DNA of 12,426 nucleotides from Faecalicatena sp. (GTDB lineage: Bacteria; Bacillota; Clostridia; Lachnospirales; Lachnospiraceae). A program made the position numbers and the translations under genes. The notes beneath the pieces were generated by a model. That model searched no databases and was not told the DNA's origin. It worked only from the letters and a program-made list of their open reading frames with translations. Below are positions 6,232-12,426 of the stretch, one piece after another (the first letter of the stretch is position 1; the number at the start of each line of letters is the position of its first letter). The stretch spans positions 1 to 12,426 of the forward strand of contig VSNK01000172.1 of assembly GCA_009774255.1 (NCBI GenBank), read 5' to 3'.

Positions 6232-6260
6232 TTTCTTCTTTTCCTGACAGGGTGTATACT
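6232..6260 (+). promoter_or_regulatory. Possible promoter of the AAA-ATPase_like gene
   Basis: TATACT (6255-6260) is a good -10 box; the -35 at 17-bp spacing is only TTTCTT. The block GACAGGGTGTATACT and the following CCTTAGGTGAAAC nearly match 3233-3262, upstream of the hydrolase gene. This suggests a shared promoter type or duplicated promoter DNA. Confidence 0.4.
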
Positions 6261-6308
6261 GACCTTAGGTGAAACCAGCACGTATTTGAAAAGATGGGAG
6301 ATGGGAGC

Positions 6309-7910
6309 ATGGGCAGTTATCTGAATCCGGGCAGCAAGGGATTTCGTGAAAGCTTAAATTCTGCAATATATGTAGATAAAACCGCACTGATTGAAAAGAC
6401 GAACGCCGTATTGGATACAAGGCAGAAGTTCCTGTGTGTCAGCCGTCCGAGGAGGTTTGGCAAATCTATGTCAGCCGATATGCTCTCGGCGTATTATGGC
6501 AGGGAGGAGGATTCTTCTCCGCTGTTTGACGGGCTCCTGGCCGGCAGGGGGGAATCCTACGGGCAGCATTTGAATCAATACGACGTGCTGAAGATCAATA
6601 TGCAGGAATTTATGAGCATGGCAAAAAATGCGGAGGATATGCTGGGGAAGCTTTGCAGGTATCTGATTTTCGACTTGACGGAGCATTTCAGGGAGGTTCG
6701 TTTTCGGGATGAGGACAATCTGATCCAGGTGATGAAGGACATTTTTTATCACACAAAGCGTCCTTTTGTCATATTGATCGATGAGTGGGACTGCTTGTTT
6801 CGGGAATACCGGCAGGATCAGGAGGCGCAGAGGCAGTATCTGAATTTCCTGCGGGCATGGCTGAAGGACCAGGAATATGTAGCCCTTGCCTATATGACAG
6901 GTATCCTTCCGGTGAAGAAATATGGAACGCACTCCGCGCTGAATATGTTTACGGAATATTCCATGACGGATCCGGGAGATCTGGCGGAGTATTTTGGTTT
7001 TACAGAGCAGGAGGTCCGGGAGCTTTGCCTGAAATATGGGATGAGCTTTGAAGAAACAAAGGCATGGTATGACGGATATCAGATGGTCACGCATACGAGG
7101 GACGGAGATATCTGTCGTTTTATGTACGGCCCGAAGTCGGTGGTGGAGGCGATGCTCCGGCACAAATTTGGAACCTACTGGAATCAGACGGAGACTTATG
7201 AGGCATTGAAAATATATATCCAGATGGATATGGACGGATTAAAGGATGCAGTGATTCGGATGCTGGCAGGGGAGCGGATTCCTGTTCATACAGGAACTTT
7301 CAGCAACGATATGACTACATTTGCATCGAAGGACGATGTATTGACGCTGCTGGTGCATCTCGGATATCTGACATACGACAGCATACAGGAGAATGTCTGG
7401 ATTCCGAATAAGGAGGTTTCACAGGAATATGTGAACGCCATCCGCACCATGGACTGGCATGAGGTGATCCGTTCCGTGGAGGCTTCCCGGAAGCTGCTCG
7501 AAGCACTTTGGGCCATGGACCAGGAGGCTGTGGCGGAAGGGATTGACCGCGCCCACAGGGAAATCTCGATTCTTCAATACAATGATGAGAATTCCCTTTG
7601 CTGTACGGTCAATCTGGCATTTTATTTTGCCAGGGAGTACTATACGATCATCCGGGAGCTTCCGAGCGGGAAGGGATTTGCAGATATCTGCTTTATTCCG
7701 CGCAGGCTGCATATGGATAAGCCGGCGGTGGTCATGGAATTGAAGTGGGATAAAAACGTATCCGGCGCAATCGCGCAGATCAAGGAAAGGAAGTATGTTG
7801 ATGCCTTGAAGGATTATCAGGGAAATCTTCTTCTCGCGGCTGTGAATTATGATAAGAAGACGAAAAAGCATACCTGTGTGATTGAAAAGGTACAAAAGGA
7901 TGTTAGTTGA
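6309..7910 (+). CDS. AAA-ATPase_like protein with C-terminal PD-(D/E)XK nuclease-like domain
   Basis: The protein is about 533 residues from the ATG at 6309, which gives the family's usual opening MGSYLNPG and has GGGAG 8 nt upstream; the ATG at 6294 is a weaker choice. The N-terminal AAA-ATPase_like domain has RPRRFGKS (Walker A, residues 46-53), ILIDEWD (Walker B, 155-161) and GILPVKKYGTHSALNMF followed by TDPGDLAEYFGFTE. The C-terminal PD-(D/E)XK-type fold shows FADICFIP (D459) and VMELKW (E477, K479), the D...ExK pattern. Proteins of this pair of domains are numerous in gut Clostridia and Bacteroidetes; their function is unproven, with proposals including DNA cleavage, mobile-element or defence roles. 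Both ATPase and nuclease motifs look intact. It interrupts the sugar genes, has its own promoter and terminator candidates and is probably an independent unit. Confidence 0.9.
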   Translation: MGSYLNPGSKGFRESLNSAIYVDKTALIEKTNAVLDTRQKFLCVSRPRRFGKSMSADMLSAYYGREEDSSPLFDGLLAGRGESYGQHLNQYDVLKINMQEFMSMAKNAEDMLGKLCRYLIFDLTEHFREVRFRDEDNLIQVMKDIFYHTKRPFVILIDEWDCLFREYRQDQEAQRQYLNFLRAWLKDQEYVALAYMTGILPVKKYGTHSALNMFTEYSMTDPGDLAEYFGFTEQEVRELCLKYGMSFEETKAWYDGYQMVTHTRDGDICRFMYGPKSVVEAMLRHKFGTYWNQTETYEALKIYIQMDMDGLKDAVIRMLAGERIPVHTGTFSNDMTTFASKDDVLTLLVHLGYLTYDSIQENVWIPNKEVSQEYVNAIRTMDWHEVIRSVEASRKLLEALWAMDQEAVAEGIDRAHREISILQYNDENSLCCTVNLAFYFAREYYTIIRELPSGKGFADICFIPRRLHMDKPAVVMELKWDKNVSGAIAQIKERKYVDALKDYQGNLLLAAVNYDKKTKKHTCVIEKVQKDVS

Positions 7911-7927
7911 AATTAGGACTATTTGGG

Positions 7928-7958
7928 AAAGGCAGCTCCTTTGTAAGAAGCTGCCTTT
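7928..7958 (+). terminator. Probable terminator after the AAA-ATPase_like gene
   Basis: A perfect 10-bp stem, AAAGGCAGCT (7928-7937) against AGCTGCCTTT (7949-7958), has an 11-nt loop and begins 18 nt after the stop. The T run is only the three bases in the stem, so efficiency is uncertain. Confidence 0.55.
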
Positions 7959-8476
7959 CATCGGATCATACCAACTTTAAAATCATATTCAGAATACATC
8001 ATTCCGGCGTCATTCGGCGCACTGTATCCATATCGTAACCACTTAGGAATTGGCTCAAAATATACTCATGGCCGATGAAATCTGCCGTGAGTATCGCGCC
8101 ACACAACTCCTTAGCACAGGATAGAGCGTTTACCGCACTTCCATATCTTTGTTTCAAATGTCTGAATTTCGAGGGCGCAAAGTGCGGAAAAATCCGTGTA
8201 TCATAAGCGACAAAATACCGTTCAAGGACAAAAAAATATGTGTGAATTTTGCTCTCTTTGCCCGAAGGGTGAAAAATCGGGCAAAAAGTCGGATGATTTT
8301 GGCTCAAAATCGGATAGGAATCCCCAATTGGATTCTGTAGAATAATACTGGAGATTTTATAGGCTGTGCCGGGAAGGAAAATCGTATTTGCAGGCATGTG
8401 CCGGGGCAGTGCTGTCCGGGGCCGTAAAGGGCCGCAAAAAAGTAAAACATATATTTTAAACAGGAGGTTTTAAAAG
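7959..8476. other. Intergenic region before the isomerase gene
   Basis: Apart from an unrecognised minus-strand reading frame (7999-8397), this stretch is AT-rich in its middle. It has repeated AAAATCGG/GGCTCAAAAT words (8051-8068, 8270-8312) and a small hairpin, GAATCC/GGATTC (8319-8336). No promoter could be placed confidently; TATATT near 8450 is too close to the ribosome binding site. Confidence 0.4.
7999..8397 (-). CDS. Unrecognised open reading frame, possibly a decayed gene
   Basis: This is an open frame of 132 residues. The last about 50 residues (LKQRYGSAVNALSCAKELC through to the C-terminal RRMTPE) have balanced composition and codon choice like real protein. The first half is richer in Ile, Phe, Pro and His and looks like translated non-coding DNA. 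No ribosome binding site precedes the ATG at 8397. No domain was recognised. It may be the 3' remnant of a lost gene, a repeat-borne frame, or chance. Confidence 0.25.
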   Translation of the reverse strand: MPANTIFLPGTAYKISSIILQNPIGDSYPILSQNHPTFCPIFHPSGKESKIHTYFFVLERYFVAYDTRIFPHFAPSKFRHLKQRYGSAVNALSCAKELCGAILTADFIGHEYILSQFLSGYDMDTVRRMTPE

Positions 8477-9433
8477 ATGGGAAAGATAAATCTGCAGATG
8501 TATTCCTTTATGGATGGGATGATGAATGACAGCCGGGAGAACTTCCGGCGTGCGGCGGAGATGGGATATGACGGTGTGGAGCTGTTCGGACCGAATTTTG
8601 AGATTCCGGCGGAGGAGTTAAAAGCCCTGCTGGACGAGCTGAAGCTGGAGCCAGTTTCCCTCCACGCGCCGAAGACGGAGCTGGTGGAGAACCTGATCCC
8701 GCTTGCGAATGCGCTGGGGATGAAGTTTATCGGAATCGGGATGGAGGTTTTGAAGGATGAAGCGTCTGTTCACAGATTTGCAGAAAACCTGAACCGAATC
8801 GGAAAAGCCTGTGCCGAGAAGGGACTGACGCTTACGTACCATAACCATACCCAGGAATTTGCGGACTGTGACCGGATCGGGAGTGTGCCGGAATCCGCCG
8901 GAACCACAGAGAAAATGTGCGGCGCCGGAGGGGCGAAGGAGTGCCGGGCGGCAGAGGCGTCATATGGGGCAGGACAGGCTCCGGACGGGGCAGGCAGGAC
9001 CAACCGGGTGATCGATGTGCTGATGCGGGAAACGGACCCGGAGTATGTGAGCTTTGAGCTGGACGCGGGCTGGTGCGCGGCGGCAGGCTTTGACCCCATC
9101 GCGTTTGTGGAGCAGTACGGCGGACGGGTGAAGCTGGTTCATATCAAGGAGAGCAGCCGGGTGGTGGGCCCGCAGCCGCCGATGGATTTTGACAGCCTTC
9201 CGAAGGATGAGAACGGCGCCCCGATCTTTTCGGCGGAGCTGAAAAAGACGATGGAGGAGCTGGATCAGATCAACTGCCGGGCCGGGGAAGGGCTGGTGGA
9301 CTGGAAAGCACTGAAAGAGGCGGCGGACCGGAACGGATGCAAGGCCTACATTGTGGAGAGGGAGTATTCGGTTTCCGGAAACCGGTTGAATGATCTGAAG
9401 GCAGATCTGGAATATTACAGGACACAGATTTAG
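8477..9433 (+). CDS. Sugar phosphate isomerase/epimerase-like TIM-barrel enzyme
   Basis: The protein has 318 residues, starting 9 nt after AGGAGG. It is of the xylose isomerase-like / AP endonuclease 2 barrel family, which interconverts sugars or sugar phosphates using a divalent metal. Likely metal and substrate residues lie in VELFG (E35), YHNHTQEF (H122, H124), FELDAGW (E194, D196), HIKE (H222), GEGLVDW (E271) and VERE (E294). There is no signal peptide, so it is cytoplasmic. An odd feature is that residues about 134-175, just after the YHNH strand, form a Gly/Ala-rich low-complexity insertion of about 40 residues where relatives normally have a short loop; the barrel motifs resume with NRVIDVLMRETDPE. 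It is placed between a glycoside hydrolase and a sugar-responsive regulator, so it probably handles a sugar released by the hydrolase. The precise substrate is unknown. Confidence 0.85.
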   Translation: MGKINLQMYSFMDGMMNDSRENFRRAAEMGYDGVELFGPNFEIPAEELKALLDELKLEPVSLHAPKTELVENLIPLANALGMKFIGIGMEVLKDEASVHRFAENLNRIGKACAEKGLTLTYHNHTQEFADCDRIGSVPESAGTTEKMCGAGGAKECRAAEASYGAGQAPDGAGRTNRVIDVLMRETDPEYVSFELDAGWCAAAGFDPIAFVEQYGGRVKLVHIKESSRVVGPQPPMDFDSLPKDENGAPIFSAELKKTMEELDQINCRAGEGLVDWKALKEAADRNGCKAYIVEREYSVSGNRLNDLKADLEYYRTQI

Positions 9434-9496
9434 GCGCTTAACAACTAAATCTTGCGCATTTTAGCAAAATTTTGGTTCCGGCTTGTCCGGATTTAG
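9431..9496 (+). repeat. Dispersed intergenic repeat, family 2, copy B
   Basis: It starts at the isomerase stop codon and matches 145-198: AGGCGCTTAA, AAATCTTGCGCAT, then TTCCGG-CTTGT-CCGGA and TTTAGG. The TCCGG/CCGGA hairpin at 9477-9491 could act as a weak terminator but has no proper T run. Confidence 0.6.
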
Positions 9497-9510
9497 GGGA
9501 TAAAATTTAT

Positions 9511-9614
9511 CTGTACGGTTGGAAGCTCCGAAGATCATCCAATCTGCTCATTGAACTCTCAGCTTTATTGCAATAAATTGCATAAAACTGAGAGTTCGGA
9601 TTGCAGCCGTACGG
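9511..9614 (+). promoter_or_regulatory. Long nested inverted repeat upstream of the AraC-GH39 gene
   Basis: The outer arms 9511-9532 and 9595-9614 pair with few interruptions (CTGTACGG with CCGTACGG, TCCGAA with TTCGGA). The inner arms CTCTCAG (9556-9562) and CTGAGAG (9588-9594) continue through TTTA/TAAA and TGCAA/TTGCA to a TAAA loop. About 23 bases on the left side are unpaired. It could be an operator, a cruciform or an RNA leader structure. It overlaps the promoter candidate at 9551-9579. Confidence 0.6.
9551..9579 (+). promoter_or_regulatory. Candidate promoter of the AraC-GH39 gene
   Basis: TTGAAC (9551-9556) and TAAATT (9574-9579) are spaced by 17 bp. Both boxes lie within the inverted repeat, so a protein bound there, or the fold itself, would affect transcription. 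The match at the -10 box is moderate. Confidence 0.35.
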
Positions 9615-9737
9615 TCGGAATAAATTCCAAAGCAGAAGTTCAGAATAGTAATGTGTTGTCTGCAGGGTAATGAAATAAGGAACTGGAAAGGAATATGGTA
9701 AGTTATTTTGGGACAGTTCCCAAGCAGGAGAAGGTCT

Positions 9738-12146
9738 ATGGATGATAATATAAGAAGAGATAAAATGAAGATTTCCGTGCTGAACACGACGGAGGAGCCG
9801 GAGCATTTTCATCAGGATATTGAGCTGCTGTATGTGTTGGAGGGGACCATGGATGTGACGATCGGGGAGCAGCTAACCCACATGGAGCCGGAGGATGTGC
9901 TGGTGGTGAACGCGAATAAGCGGCATCATCTGAAAGGTTCGGGGGATATTTTATATGTGCGCTTTTCCATCCTTTACCAGATGGTCAGCGACGTGTTTCA
10001 GAGTATGGATGTCATTTTCTGGTGTGATTCCACAAGAGGGCAGAGCGAGCGGTACAACCAGCTTCGGGATACGCTGAAAATCTTGCTGAACCATTATCTG
10101 GAGACGAGGGGCAATCCGGCTAATTTCGGGCACATCGGGCTGTGCTACCGTGTCCTGGACATTTTGTCCATGTATTTTCTGGTGCAGGCCGCAGACAAGG
10201 AAAATATGGATGAACAGGAAAAGTTCGAGGAGCGGATCCAGCAGATCAACAATTACATCCGGGCCAATTATAACCAGCCCATCAGCCTGAAGGAGCTGGC
10301 GGACAAGCTCTATCTGTCCAACGGTTATCTCTCCCGTTTTTTCAAGCGGAACTACGGCATGAGTTTTGCGGAGTACCTGACCAACATCCGGCTGTATCAC
10401 GCGGTGGACGAACTGTTGTATACCAGCACGCCGATCACCCGGATCGCCTACGACAATGGCTTCGCGAATGTGGCCATTTTCAACAAGGCATTTAAAAAGG
10501 CATATGGGGAAACGCCTTCCTCGCTGCGGAAGCGGTCTAAGGAGCAGAAACGGGACGAGGAGAGCCGGGAGACGGATGCGGCTGTGGAGGAGCGGCTGGA
10601 GCACTACCTTCATGTGAATGATTCGATCCGGGATGAGGGCGCGGAGATCGGTGTGCGCAAGGATACGTTTTCTGTCCGAAAGAGTGAGAAGCTGTGGGAC
10701 GGCTGGGGCAGGACCATGAATATCGGATCTGCGGCGGCGCTGCTTCGGTCCGAGGTGCAGGAGCATGTGATGCTGCTCAAAGAAGCGCTGGGCTTCACCT
10801 ATGCCCGTTTCTGGAACATTTTCTCAAAGGAAATGCTGATCGATCTGGACGTCATGGATGGCAGCTATAATTTTGCCCGCCTGGATTCTATCCTGGATTT
10901 TTTGCTGCAGTATGGGTTAAAGCCTCATATTGAGCTGGGGATGAAGCCGGTCCGGTTTGTGAGGAATGTGCAGACGCTGTTTCCGGAGGATGAGGAGACC
11001 GGGTATGCGGAGACGGAAAAATGGGAGCGGGTGCTGCATGCCATGATGCGGCACCTGGTACACCGTTACGGCCGGAGCGAGCTGGATACGTGGCGCATGG
11101 AGGTCTGGTTCTATGAAAGCATGTGGGAACAGGAGAATGCGGCAGAGGAGTACTATGAGTTGTTTGGCAGAACTTATGGGATCGTGAAGTACTACAGTGA
11201 CAAGCTGGAGGTGGGCGGCTGCGGGCTGCGGCTGGATTTTCGGGAAAGCTGGCGGACCGCGTTTCTGGAAGGCTGGGGCAGTCAGCAGGTGAAGCCGGAC
11301 TTCCTGTCCATCTGTTACTTTTCTTATGAGCGGGGGGAGATCGAGAAGGACCGGTATGCGAAGCGCAGTACGGACAATGAATGTATGAAGCATCGTATCT
11401 TATATGAAAAGGGACTGATTGAAAGGACCGGGCTTAAGGATGTCAAGATCTATATCACGGAATGGAACCTGACGGCTTCCGCACGCAGCTATATCAATGA
11501 TACCTGCTTTAAAGGGGCTTATGTGGTAAAAAATATACTGGATATCTATGGGGAGGTCGCGGATATGGCGTTCTTCCTGGGGAGCGACCGGATCTCGGAG
11601 TATTATGATTCCAACCGGCTGCTCCACGGCGGCACCGGGGTAATGTCAAAGGACGGGATCTTAAAGCCCACCGGATTTGCGTTTGAATTTTTCAAAAGGC
11701 TGTATCCTTATTATATCGGCAGGGGGGAGAACTATCTGATCTCCACCGACCAGCATGATTCCTACGGGATCATCTGCCACAACCAGCGGAAGTTGGGATA
11801 CAATTATTATTTTACGAAAGAGGACGAGATCGAGAAGGAACATATGTGGAAATATTTTGAGGACCGCAACGGGCTGGAGCTGTGCCTGACCCTGACGGAT
11901 GTGACGGACGGGGTCTATCAGGTGAAGACGTACCGGATCAATGACCAGAACGGGAGCGCGCTCAATATCTGGCAGGAGATGGATTATGAGAAGGAGCTGT
12001 CCAGGAATGATATCAAATATTTCCGCAGGGTGTGTGAGCCGAAGCTGACGATCCAGAAGTGTGAGTCGGGTGAGGGGGTGTTGAGCCTCCAGGTGCAGAT
12101 GCAGCCGAATGAGATCGCGTTTGTGCGGATACGGCTGCTGGTGTAG
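9738..12146 (+). CDS. AraC family regulator fused to a C-terminal GH39-like domain
   Basis: The protein is about 802 residues from the ATG at 9738, 7 nt after AGGAG; an upstream in-frame TTG at 9708 has no ribosome binding site. Residues about 10-75 are a cupin-like ligand domain (HFHQDIELLYVLEGTMDV, then NANKRHH). Residues about 165-275 are the paired helix-turn-helix of AraC/XylS proteins (ISLKELADKLYLS from residue 182; ITRIAYDNGFANVAIFNKAFK). From about 315 on it resembles GH39 beta-xylosidases: FTYARFWN, LKPHIELGMKP, MEVWFYES (455-461) and YITEWN with the expected nucleophile E575. It probably senses a sugar and controls the neighbouring hydrolase and isomerase genes and perhaps itself. 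The usual WNEP acid/base segment reads WFYES here, so the domain may be a binding sensor rather than an active enzyme; that is an inference. Confidence 0.9.
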   Translation: MDDNIRRDKMKISVLNTTEEPEHFHQDIELLYVLEGTMDVTIGEQLTHMEPEDVLVVNANKRHHLKGSGDILYVRFSILYQMVSDVFQSMDVIFWCDSTRGQSERYNQLRDTLKILLNHYLETRGNPANFGHIGLCYRVLDILSMYFLVQAADKENMDEQEKFEERIQQINNYIRANYNQPISLKELADKLYLSNGYLSRFFKRNYGMSFAEYLTNIRLYHAVDELLYTSTPITRIAYDNGFANVAIFNKAFKKAYGETPSSLRKRSKEQKRDEESRETDAAVEERLEHYLHVNDSIRDEGAEIGVRKDTFSVRKSEKLWDGWGRTMNIGSAAALLRSEVQEHVMLLKEALGFTYARFWNIFSKEMLIDLDVMDGSYNFARLDSILDFLLQYGLKPHIELGMKPVRFVRNVQTLFPEDEETGYAETEKWERVLHAMMRHLVHRYGRSELDTWRMEVWFYESMWEQENAAEEYYELFGRTYGIVKYYSDKLEVGGCGLRLDFRESWRTAFLEGWGSQQVKPDFLSICYFSYERGEIEKDRYAKRSTDNECMKHRILYEKGLIERTGLKDVKIYITEWNLTASARSYINDTCFKGAYVVKNILDIYGEVADMAFFLGSDRISEYYDSNRLLHGGTGVMSKDGILKPTGFAFEFFKRLYPYYIGRGENYLISTDQHDSYGIICHNQRKLGYNYYFTKEDEIEKEHMWKYFEDRNGLELCLTLTDVTDGVYQVKTYRINDQNGSALNIWQEMDYEKELSRNDIKYFRRVCEPKLTIQKCESGEGVLSLQVQMQPNEIAFVRIRLLV

Positions 12147-12147
12147 G

Positions 12148-12166
12148 GAAAAATAGACTATTTTTC
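12148..12166. terminator. Palindrome after the AraC-GH39 stop, interrupted by the repeat element
   Basis: GAAAAATAG-A-CTATTTTTC is a perfect 19-nt palindrome that begins 2 nt after the stop codon. It could fold as a short terminator hairpin ending in T. The 147-bp repeat follows immediately, and its last seven bases, ATTTTTC, recur beyond the repeat. The terminator may therefore have been the insertion target. Confidence 0.4.
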
Positions 12167-12313
12167 GTTACTATTCACGGTGCCTTGCACCTTGCTGCAA
12201 GGCATCCGGCCAGTAAAGTGGCGGCTTTAGGCATCAAGCCCCTCGCCGTCAGGCGGCTTTTTGATGGGCTGGATGCGTTATAATTTGCGGCCGGTTAGGC
12301 CGTGAATTGTAAC
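12167..12313 (+). repeat. 147-bp MITE-like hairpin element, copy 2
   Basis: It has the same length and layout as 3017-3163, starting GTTACTATTCAC and ending GTGAATTGTAAC. ATTTTTC occurs at 12160-12166 and again at 12315-12321, a candidate 7-bp target duplication offset from the element's end by one base, just as for copy 1. Bases that differ from copy 1 at the termini change together, keeping the ends complementary. Confidence 0.8.
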
Positions 12314-12321
12314 AATTTTTC

Positions 12322-12350
12322 TTGCAACCTGTTATCAGATATGGTATATT
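12322..12350 (+). promoter_or_regulatory. Promoter at the right edge
   Basis: TTGCAA (12322-12327) and TATATT (12345-12350) have a 17-bp spacer. The expected start is near 12357, only about 65 nt before a strong terminator. Confidence 0.55.
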
Positions 12351-12356
12351 CCGGTC

Positions 12357-12422
12357 TTTAACACTTACAGAAGAGCAAAATGGCGCAATCCCTTGAATTT
12401 ACAGGGGTTGCGCCTCTTTTTC
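12357..12422 (+). ncRNA. Candidate small RNA of about 65 nt
   Basis: This short unit lies between a consensus-like promoter and a strong terminator. It contains an ATG at 12380 that lies at the base of the terminator stem and gives no credible protein or Shine-Dalgarno. It could be a small regulatory RNA or a leader whose terminator is conditional, with the controlled gene beyond the window. Confidence 0.4.
12382..12422 (+). terminator. Strong intrinsic terminator
   Basis: GGCGCAATCCC (12382-12392) pairs with GGGGTTGCGCC (12404-12414) over 11 bp with one T-G pair and an 11-nt loop, followed by TCTTTTTC. Confidence 0.85.
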
Positions 12423-12426
12423 TATT

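Noticed and set aside
6294..6308. Upstream ATG for the AAA-ATPase_like protein
   Set aside because: The ATG at 6309 gives the family's usual MGSYLNPG opening and has a better-spaced GGGAG.
9708..9737. TTG start adding ten residues to the AraC-GH39 protein
   Set aside because: It lies inside a palindrome and lacks a ribosome binding site; the ATG at 9738 has AGGAG at 7-nt spacing.

Overview
The window looks like a chromosomal segment of a Firmicute of class Clostridia, most likely a Lachnospiraceae-type gut anaerobe. This is inferred from strong AGGAGG-type ribosome binding sites, roughly balanced GC with purine-rich coding strands, an AraC regulator fused to a GH39-like domain, and AAA-ATPase_like/PD-(D/E)XK proteins typical of that group. 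No rRNA, tRNA, phage or transposase gene was seen.

Left part, minus strand: a two-gene operon (203-2383) encodes a MoxR-type AAA+ ATPase followed by a DUF58 membrane protein. The transglutaminase that often completes this trio does not follow within the 202 bases before the window edge.

The 0.96-kb gap at 2384-3347 is not empty. It holds a compact convergent cassette that reads as a type I toxin-antitoxin system. A 31-residue hydrophobic peptide is encoded on the minus strand (2752-2847) behind a strong Shine-Dalgarno and a consensus-like promoter. Facing it is a plus-strand promoter for a roughly 110-nt RNA that ends at a U-tailed hairpin overlapping the 3' end of the toxin gene. The toxin leader carries four alternating CCCTCC/GGAGGG blocks that could bury or expose the Shine-Dalgarno. 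The cassette lies between copies of a hairpin-rich repeat.

Right part, plus strand: a cytoplasmic glycoside hydrolase with a GH106-like TIM barrel and C-terminal beta-sandwich (3348-6098), an AAA-ATPase_like/PD-(D/E)XK protein (6309-7910), a sugar phosphate isomerase/epimerase-like TIM-barrel enzyme (8477-9433), and an AraC regulator with a C-terminal GH39-like domain (9738-12146). The hydrolase, isomerase and regulator plausibly form a small sugar-scavenging locus; the AAA-ATPase gene looks like an unrelated passenger.

Intergenic DNA carries two repeat families. The first is a 147-bp MITE-like element with imperfect terminal inverted repeats and flanking 6-7 bp direct repeats (3017-3163 and 12167-12313), with partial or degenerate relatives at 2443-2499, 2549-2583 and 6116-6199. 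The second is a shorter repeat at 145-198 and 9431-9496. A roughly 104-nt inverted repeat overlaps the putative promoter of the AraC gene, and a short promoter-plus-terminator unit at the right edge may be another small RNA. All functional calls come from reading the sequence and recalling families; no database search was run.
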